Assembly (NCBI RefSeq): GCF_029784135.1
Contig: NC_073745.1
Span: 314,640,787 to 314,704,786, forward strand
Direction: 5' to 3'
Length of the DNA stretch: 64,000 nt
DNA from: Toxorhynchites rutilus septentrionalis
Taxonomy: Eukaryota > Arthropoda > Insecta > Diptera > Culicidae
The position numbers and the translations under genes were made by a program. The notes below the pieces were generated by a model. The model saw only the letters and a program-made list of their open reading frames with translations, ran no database searches and had not been told where the DNA came from. Positions 57,315 through 64,000 of the stretch are shown here, one piece after another (positions within the stretch are counted from its first letter, which is position 1; every line of letters starts with the position of its first letter).

Positions 57315-58596
57315 CCCCCAGCCGCCGGGGTAGCCTCAAAAGTCGTGTTATATAATCGAGGCGCAGCATCTTCCAACTTCTCCCAGCCGGCGGCGCATAA
57401 ACTACCAAAACGCTCGTGGAAAAGTGCATGCCAGATGAAGACACCGAATTTTTCGATGCGGTTTGAAGGGGGGAGCGAAATCAGAGCTCTTTCAAATGTC
57501 GTCCGAAATTGTCACTGTACACGGAATAATGTTGTAAAGGTTCTTGTTTTTGATCCTGTGAATATGGGACCAATCATATACAGATGAGTTACTACCAAAA
57601 CGGAGTATTCGGATAGAAACATTTTTTTCGTGCGCAGCCCGCGGCGTGGTGGCTTACCCGAGACCGGTTTACCGGCGGCAAAGGTGGTTGCATCTAGCAT
57701 CTGTGGCACGTTTTGCTTCTTTTGTTGACGTTGCCAATGATTATGTTTCGCATCTTTATTATGCGACAGCGGATTATCGTGCCGCCGGGTGGTTCAGCGA
57801 GGCTGGCCGGCAACAGCGATCTTTTGGAGACTAGATTCGTGTCGTCAACATTAAACTATTCTCACCAAAAGATGCACGGTCAGACAGAAGCTTCTTGAAA
57901 TTCTGAAAACTGAAATTGAAGGCTGAGCCGTTATTAATGAAAGGAGTCATTAAGGATGACTCAGATCGAAAGTGGAATGGAAAGGCAACAAATTCGGAGA
58001 TTGTAAAACAATGAAACAGAAGTCATGGTCAACTTTAAACGGCTTCAGACCAGCATCTGTCGAGTGTCAAACTGGTGTTCATATTGGATCAGATGAATTT
58101 ATGTATATGAGGAATCGTGAAACGTTTCAACTTTTTTTTCGGTTCGATTATAACAAAACGGATTGAATTTGACTAGACACTTTTTGAGGTGTATTTGACT
58201 AGAATCTTTCCTAAATCTTGGAATAACTTCGTTTTAAATTTTTTGTGCACGAAACAAACGGGTTACAGCCGTAGTTTGTCCTGTGATACAAAATTACTAA
58301 AAAAAAAGCGGAGTTCCGAAAACGACGGGGGTAAATGGTTAGTAGAATCTGCGCGAGAAGATTTAGGTAATCAACAAATCCTTGAATTATAACTAAAAAA
58401 GATAATCCGCTGCATTGAAGTACTATGATAATGGAGGTCGCCTTATGGTAAACATTTAAATTCGATGTGCACCTCTCCGACATTCAAAGCACCCGGCAGA
58501 AGTAGAATATCAGGTGTACGCAAATAAAACAGTTTTTTTTCTTAAATGCCTGTTAATGTTTTCGAATTGTTTAAAATAATTCATTGAAAGTAATTG
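57315..58596. other. No gene recognised
   Basis: The first 500 bp are relatively GC-rich, with short overlapping frames (57345-57898) but no recognised domain. The rest is AT-rich. Confidence 0.4.
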
Positions 58597-59453
58597 CCAA
58601 TGCACAATGGTCCAGGAGATGCATTTAAGTGGAAATTAGTATTTAGAGCTCGACAGTTATTTTCTAGACAAAAACTGTCTTCGGCAAAGTTGTTACATAT
58701 GATAGAGCGCTCATTTTCATGTTGTCAAAAATAGGGTGACCAACATTTTCGATGAAATAAAAAATCTAACTTTCTTATCTCTATAGATAGAGGTAAACAT
58801 AGTTCGACAATGTTGTAGTCCCAGTTATTCAAAACATTTTGTAGAACAAAGTTTTTTTTTCTATCTCTTGAAATAACCGATATAGCGCGTTTTTCCTAAT
58901 TTGCGTGTGGGTCACCATTAAAAAAAACTGTTTTTTTGCTCTTACTTTTATATTTCAAATTTTACATACAAACTGTCTTTGAAAGACTTTTAAAACATAC
59001 TGATACAAACATTTTGCGATGCAAAACTTTTCAATATCTCAACTTCACTCAAAGTTATTGATATTTCATCCCAAAAAATACGTTCTCTGCGATTGTTTGT
59101 CATTCTTTCTGAGGCAAACGTAAACAAAGTTTATTGACGGCGTTTGAAAGAATATAGTTTACTCTACATAATGTGTGATTTTCAAAACTATGTTTTTTTT
59201 TGTGTTTGAGTAAATTAAAATTGAAATCAGCTGGAACATTGTAGAACTATGTTTGCCTCTATCTATAAAGATAAGAAAGTTAGGTTTTTTATTTCATCTA
59301 AAATGTTGGTCAGCCTATTTTTGGCAACATGAAAATAAGCGCTCTATCATATGTAACAACTTTGTCGAGGGCAGTTTTTGTCTAGAGAATAACTGTCGAG
59401 CTCTAAATACTAATTTCCACTTGAATGCGTCTTCTGGACCATTGTGCAATGGG
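58597..59453. mobile_element. Fold-back element with about 215-bp inverted repeats
   Basis: 58597-58815 is repeated inverted at 59237-59453 with about 90% identity (e.g. GCACAATGGTCCAG against CTGGACCATTGTGC; CATATGATAGAGCGCTC against GCGCTCTATCATATG). The 420-bp middle is AT-rich. No coding capacity. Confidence 0.88.
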
Positions 59454-59863
59454 AACAGAATGTTTTTTTCCATCATGCAAATTTCGTTCGATGATGGAAT
59501 GCCTAACAAAAAAGTCTTTGTATTTTGACTTTGACGACCAATCACATTTCCTTTTTGCCATTTTTCCACATTTTCGTAAAAATAAGAATACTGATCAGTA
59601 AGTGCATGTCTAATCAATGAAAACAAATGGTAGTCAGAGGAAGCCAAATCTGGCGTATATACCGCACTCCACTCACAGCATTTATGAAAATTATTGAAAA
59701 TGGATTAAACATCTATATAAAAATACCAAAAAGCTATAGAACGCTATCTTGGGATGAACTTAAAAAAATAAATACTTATGATTGAAATACATTGTACCTA
59801 TTAAAAATAAAATAATAGATATAAAAACAGGAACTGAGTTATATCTGTGGTAAAACCGCAAAG
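59454..59863. other. No gene recognised
   Basis: AT-rich spacer between two TIR elements. Confidence 0.5.
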
Positions 59864-60510
59864 TTGACGTAGGACTATCGTTGATTTAGTGATCATTTGT
59901 TTCAAACTGAATCTGAATCCATTCTGAATGAATGAATAAATGGGTATTTGGTAGACTTCGAAAACGAGAGCGTTACGCTGGAGGCACAAGGTTTCATGCA
60001 TGTGTGTGTGTGGAGGCTGCTCCGATGCCTCAAGCGGAACCAATTTTCGATGCTGGTGCTTTCTTGGTCGCCTTTTCAGTGGCATCACTCTCCTGCTGGA
60101 TTTCCCTCTGGCCTAAGGTGCACAAACAGGCTATTGGTGACACCGTTCATCAGCACTTTCATGAAGAACGAAGTTAGCTTCACCACAACAGCGACAACAT
60201 TCTCCAATCGCTGTTCAATTATAACTAAGTTGATTACCGAGCTGCGCTCGTTTATATATCGATTGGTGATTCAAATATCCTGTTTTGAAAGCAATTTTAA
60301 GGCTATTGAAACAAGTTTTTGGATCAAAAAGTAACAAGTTTATAACGCGTAGACATTTTATCTTTGGAATGAAGTGTTTATCATACCATTTCGTTAAGTT
60401 GTTTAGGAGCTATTAACGCTCAAAATCTCGGTCTCCGGCGTAACGCTTTCGTTTTCGAAACATTGATTTTACACTCCGGCATAGAAATTGAAGAAGTAGT
60501 CCTACGTCAA
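59864..60510. mobile_element. TTGACGTAGGACTA-family TIR element, copy E4 (647 bp, both ends)
   Basis: Perfect 14-bp TIRs: TTGACGTAGGACTA (59864-59877) and TAGTCCTACGTCAA (60497-60510). The interior matches E1 and E3 but is shorter, lacking the AACTGGCAGATTATT block. Minus-strand TATA (TATATAAACGAG, about 60250) precedes the cargo. Within the cargo a minus-strand frame reads ATEKATKKAPASK (about 60085-60045), lysine/alanine-rich like a histone tail, but too short to identify. Confidence 0.72.
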
Positions 60511-60654
60511 AGCCCAAACCTACGTCTACCTCGAATTAGAATGATGGCACATAGCCATACAAAACTAGTATCAAGATTTGTGAATAGGTGATACTGCTCG
60601 AGGCGATCAGGAGAATCTCAAAATATTTCTATTCGAAGTAATCAGAAGTAATAA

Positions 60655-60817
60655 TGCAGAAACAGAAATGCAGAAGTAATTGCAGAAACACTAGAACCAG
60701 AAGTGAAATTGCTTATCTATGGCGACTTCAATCAAAATAAAGTAGACTTCATTCCCGATAATGATAATGAATGCATTCTACTTCCAGTCGTCGGGGAAAA
60801 TGAAACCCTACAATATA
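60655..60817 (+). pseudogene. Non-LTR retrotransposon endonuclease fragment
   Basis: An open frame of 54 codons contains LLIYGDFNQNKVDFIPD. The GDFN motif is the catalytic core of the APE-type endonuclease of LINE elements. The frame is cut at 60817, where the LTR at 60818 begins, so the gypsy element inserted into this LINE copy. The remainder may lie beyond the window. Confidence 0.6.
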
Positions 60818-61133
60818 AGTTACCGTCAAATCCAAACGGCAACACCAGCCATGCACCAGCTCGAACAACCTAAACAGCGGCATCATCACTTTTGGCCAAA
60901 CGTCCCATCTTCACTGAAATAACATATTCAACGTAGACACCACAACACGAATCAGCATAACAGGCAACGGTACGCAACTCGAGAGTGTAGGTATCAAATT
61001 CCCTTCGGCTCATTGAGTAGGCATAAATCATAAGTCATGTAAACTGGAAGCGATAATAAAGTTAGTCTTAATCTTACAGTGAACAAGTGTAGTTCTTTTT
61101 TAAAAACGCTCTCCTTTAATTTAAAAACGTAAG
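60818..61133 (+). repeat. 5' LTR of the 17.6-like element
   Basis: Starts AGTTACCGTC and ends in CGTAAG just before the PBS. AATAAA at 61055-61060. The start coordinate is supported by loss of LINE similarity at the same point. Confidence 0.6.
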
Positions 61134-61153
61134 TGGCGCAGTCGTGCGGATTG
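61134..61153 (+). other. Primer binding site, tRNA-Ser type
   Basis: TGGCGCAGTCGTGCGGATTG. Its first 11 bases match the tRNA-Ser-type PBS of 17.6 and 297. Confidence 0.75.
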
Positions 61154-61287
61154 CGGTTTTAGTTAGAAGTTCGCGTGTGTGACCGAATCGACGGCTTATC
61201 GATTGTAGTGGCACCCCAAGGACAACTAACAAAACCAAGCGATCAGAACCAGCGAAGGAATATCGCAAAAATTAAGGTAAGCAAAAA

Positions 61288-61622
61288 GAGACTAGGTATA
61301 GTGATTTAATATTAAGTGATTTAATAACGAATCAAAAGGTGAATTTTTATAACCGGTACCAAGTGAAATACTTTATAAAAGGATATTTTAATTTCCTAGA
61401 GACTAGGTGTAGTGATTTAATATTTAGTGATTTAATAACGAATAAAAAGGTGATTTTTTTATAACCGGTACCAAGTGAAAAACTTTATAAAAAGATATTT
61501 TAATTTCCTAGAGACTAGGTGTAGTGATTTAATATTTAGTGATTTAATAACGAATAAAAAGGTGAATTTTTATAACCGGTACCAAGTAAAATACTTTTTT
61601 AAACAAGGAAATTTTAATTTCC
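61288..61622 (+). repeat. Three tandem 111-bp units in the retroelement leader
   Basis: Units start with GAGACTAGGT at 61288, 61399 and 61511. They contain TAGTGATTTAATATTAAGTG and ATAACCGGTACCAAGTGAAA and differ at few positions. Confidence 0.93.
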
Positions 61623-61661
61623 AAAATTAAGCGATTTAGAAATTTCAATCGAGGCCGAGAC

Positions 61662-63086
61662 ATGGCAGAGAACCAGCTCGAACTTCTCCAAGCGAGTTTG
61701 GAACAACTGGCCAGCCGTCTGGCCGAGAAGGATGAGCAGATCGCTCAATTACAAATCCAAGCAGCGCAAGGTGAGCGAAATGCTCAATCACTTGCCGCCC
61801 AACTGGCTGCCAACAGGCAAGCGAACCCCGTGCAGGTGATTCAAGTGCCGGAGCAAAGAACGGAATCGATACTAAAATCGTTACAGACGCCCCAAATTAT
61901 TCGGGATCTTCCGTGTTTCGACGGAAACCCGTTAAAATTAAACTCATTTTTAAAGGGGATTGATAATATAATCCCTCTGCTGAATGAGGCACAGAATACC
62001 AACGTCTATAGAGTGTGGATTCAAGCGATCCGCACAAAAGTAATTGGGGACGCTGACAACGTACTCGAACTATACGGCACCAACCTAACGTGGGCCGAGA
62101 TAAAACAAACCCTAATCACACATTACAGCGACAGGCGTGACGAGGTCTCCCTCACCAGAGACCTCTTCAAATTGAACCAAATCGGAAACGTGGAAGAATT
62201 TTACTCCAAGGTATCGCACATCGTTTCACTGCTCACAAATAATCTGAGCATAACAGAACAAAATGCAGCCGTGAAACAAGCAAAGAAAGAATTTTTCCAG
62301 GACATAGGGCTAAAAGTTTTCCTCGCTGGCTTAAGAGAGCCGCTAGGACCAATCATTAGAGCCCAATGCCCCACTACAATGAAAGACGCTCTCCGACTTT
62401 GTATGGAGGAGCAAAACTATAATTATGTAAAATCATATAAACCAATGCTACCACCGAAACCATTTAATCATCCAAGAGCTCCTATTCCTCCAAACATACC
62501 TACCCGGCCAGTGAATCCTTTTAAATTTTCAGCACCATACAATGGTCCTGTGAACGTACCCCGTTTTCCACCGAACCCCAAACCAATCAATTGGCAACCT
62601 AATTTCTCTCCAAACCCAATTCAGAGACCCCCAATTTTCAGAAATAATTTCACCCAGCAACCAAATCCTAATTTTCCCCGCAATCAGTTTGGACAAAACC
62701 ATCAAAATAATTTTCCCAAACCAGTCCCTATGGAGGTGGATCACTCGATCCGAAGTAGGAACGTAAATTACATGAATAGAAACAATAATAACCATTTTAA
62801 ACCACGCCAGAATTTAAATCCTTTTCACCCAAGTCCCAACTATCATTTCGAACATTGTGAAGAAACATATTTGCCCGATTATGGACATGCTGAATATGAC
62901 AATTATGCCTTAGCGAAGGTTGAGGGAAATTACCCAGACTATGACCCCCATAACAACATCTATTCAGAAAATGATCCAAACATTTTCGGAGGAAACATCG
63001 AAACCAATGAGACATCTGAGAACACAGAAGGAAATGTAGATGATTTAAATTTTCAACCGGATTCAGACAGTTCAAACGGGAGATAA
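61662..63086 (+). CDS. gag: Gag of the 17.6-like element (474 aa)
   Basis: The ATG at 61662 follows the triplicated leader. Residues 1-50 predict coiled coil (LEQLASRLAEKDEQIAQLQ). The core starts near residue 86 with CFDGNPLKLNSFLKGID, a capsid-like segment typical of 17.6/297/gypsy Gag. Residues 265-365 are rich in Pro, Asn and Phe, followed by a basic, Asn-rich part with no CCHC knuckle, and the last 70 residues are acidic. Gag makes the particle. Pol follows in the -1 frame with a 43-nt overlap and a slippery heptamer. The frame is intact. Confidence 0.9.
   Translation: MAENQLELLQASLEQLASRLAEKDEQIAQLQIQAAQGERNAQSLAAQLAANRQANPVQVIQVPEQRTESILKSLQTPQIIRDLPCFDGNPLKLNSFLKGIDNIIPLLNEAQNTNVYRVWIQAIRTKVIGDADNVLELYGTNLTWAEIKQTLITHYSDRRDEVSLTRDLFKLNQIGNVEEFYSKVSHIVSLLTNNLSITEQNAAVKQAKKEFFQDIGLKVFLAGLREPLGPIIRAQCPTTMKDALRLCMEEQNYNYVKSYKPMLPPKPFNHPRAPIPPNIPTRPVNPFKFSAPYNGPVNVPRFPPNPKPINWQPNFSPNPIQRPPIFRNNFTQQPNPNFPRNQFGQNHQNNFPKPVPMEVDHSIRSRNVNYMNRNNNNHFKPRQNLNPFHPSPNYHFEHCEETYLPDYGHAEYDNYALAKVEGNYPDYDPHNNIYSENDPNIFGGNIETNETSENTEGNVDDLNFQPDSDSSNGR
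63044..63050 (+). promoter_or_regulatory. -1 ribosomal frameshift site TTTAAAT
   Basis: In the gag frame the heptamer reads T TTA AAT (X XXY YYZ), with its first base ending codon GAT 63042-63044. The pol frame opens immediately after TGA 63041-63043, so slippage here is the only simple way into pol. The gag stop lies 33 nt further on. Confidence 0.75.
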
Positions 63087-64000
63087 CAAATTTTATCCCA
63101 TATGTAAAATTAAACACGAAAATAGGAGAGATGAAATTTTTGATAGACAGTGGCGCTAACAAAAATTACATCAATCCTGCGAAAATTGCAAATCTAAAAA
63201 TTTCCAAACTAAATCATTCTTTCGTCAGAAATATCAACGGCACCCATTCCATTAGCGAATCCGTTGAATTTTCTCCCTTCGATGGAAAACCTCCCATCAC
63301 ATTCTTTTTGTTCAAATTTCATCCCTACTTTGACGGACTTATTGGCTATCAAACATTGACTGAACTTGAAGCCGACATAATCACTTCTTCTAACACACTT
63401 AAATTTCCAGACTATACCATCCAGATGAGTAGGAAATATCCTAATTCCTACGACATCAACTTGAATGCAAATGAAGAGGTTCCTATAAAACTTCCAATAG
63501 ACATACAGAACGGTGACTTCTATATTCCAGAACTTTACTCCTTAACAAACGACGTGAATATCCTTCCAGGACTCTATCGATCAACCGATAATAAAGCTAC
63601 TGTCATGATTAGAAATACTAGCCATTGTCCGGTGAAAGTTAATTCAAACAGACCTATTTTTTCCGAATTAAACAATTTTGATGAAGTCTCACCTCCTGAT
63701 TCAATGAATAATAACCCTCAAGAACTGCTGAAACAAATCCGCTCAGACCACCTAAACTCAGAAGAACGCCAAAATCTGTTCAAAATAATAAAGAAATACA
63801 GCGATATATTTCATCAAGAAGGACTAAACTTGACCTTCACAAGTGCTATTAAACACGAAATTAACACCAAAGATGAAATACCGGTACACTCGAAATCCTA
63901 TAGATACCCTTATTGCCATAAAGCTGAAGTGCAACAGCAAATAAGCAAAATGCTCGATCAGGGTATTATTCGTCACTCGAGAAGCCCTTGGTCTTCCCCG
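63044..64000 (+). CDS. pol: Pol of the 17.6-like element, 5' part (protease and start of RT)
   Basis: Open without stops from the frameshift site to the window edge, 319 codons. The protease active site DSGAN is encoded from 63146. A spacer region follows, then the N-terminal part of reverse transcriptase: HSKSYRYPYCHKAEV and MLDQGIIRHSRSPWSSP, the segment just before the first RT catalytic motif in 17.6-like elements. RT catalytic residues, RNase H and integrase lie beyond the window. There is an ATG at 63131, but no evidence it is used. The protein would be made as a Gag-Pol fusion. Confidence 0.9.

Larger units (their letters stand above)
60818..64000 (+). mobile_element. 17.6/297/ZAM-like Ty3/gypsy element, 5' part
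   Basis: 5' LTR, tRNA-Ser-type PBS, leader with three tandem copies of a 111-bp unit, gag, and pol in the -1 frame running off the right edge. The 4 bp before the LTR are TATA, a typical target for this group. Whether it has env, and whether it is related to the env-bearing end at 1-1463, cannot be seen; the two LTRs are different in sequence. Confidence 0.85.

Noticed and set aside
60040..60105. Histone H1 or other histone tail in the cargo of element E4
   Set aside because: The lysine/alanine-rich run is only about 13-20 codons and the rest of the cargo matches no histone I can recall.
1129..61133. The LTR at 1129 and the LTR at 60818 as one element's pair
   Set aside because: Both start AGTTA, but the sequences otherwise differ, and the strand order would need a 60-kb element.

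Overview
The window looks like a repeat-rich region of a dipteran nuclear genome, most probably a mosquito. Short introns (60-90 bp), histone genes with metazoan 3' stem-loops, TATA plus TCAGT-type initiators, a DD37E mariner (a lineage best known from mosquitoes), tRNA-derived SINEs and errantivirus-like Ty3/gypsy elements point that way. The species cannot be fixed from the sequence alone. There are no operons or other bacterial features.

Only three ordinary host genes are convincing. They are a CUE-domain protein of the CUEDC1 type (24956-25843, two exons), a NUDT9-like ADP-ribose pyrophosphatase (46237-47274, minus strand, one certain and one possible intron) and a small secreted protein of unknown function (56920-57246, minus, with a TATA box). 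Nearly everything else is transposable elements and their debris.

Layout. 1-1463: the 3' end of an env-bearing errantivirus-like element (env broken by two stop codons, then an LTR). 1661-5438: a G-rich TIR element, a compact P-like element that carries a THAP zinc finger and keeps a perfect 8-bp target duplication, and a member of a TIR family ending in TTGACGTAGGACTA. 5439-17293: two more members of that family. One carries a histone H3 pseudogene and is split by a complete, apparently intact mdg1/412-like gypsy element (6458-13670). Next to it lies a 1.43-kb palindrome made of two head-to-head H3 pseudogenes. 18904-22473: a decayed mag-like gypsy element with a hAT-type element inserted in its integrase gene. 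27451-33068: a large, multiply invaded TIR element with minisatellite-bearing inserts. 30856-41219: a 5182-bp segment present twice in exact tandem. 42405-44710: copia and DD37E mariner remnants. 48072-54531: several non-autonomous TIR elements. 54941-55034: an H2A pseudogene. 58597-60510: a long-TIR fold-back element and another TTGACGTAGGACTA-family element. 60655-64000: a LINE endonuclease fragment interrupted by a 17.6/297/ZAM-like retroelement, with LTR, tRNA-Ser-type PBS, triplicated leader, gag, a TTTAAAT slippery site and pol running off the window.

The most unusual picture is the association of the TTGACGTAGGACTA family with histone sequence. At the same place between homologous flanks, different copies carry different promoter-bearing cargo, and in one copy the cargo is an H3 pseudogene with its promoter and 3' stem-loop. 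The same hairpin-forming end motif also closes other, otherwise unrelated repeats in the window.
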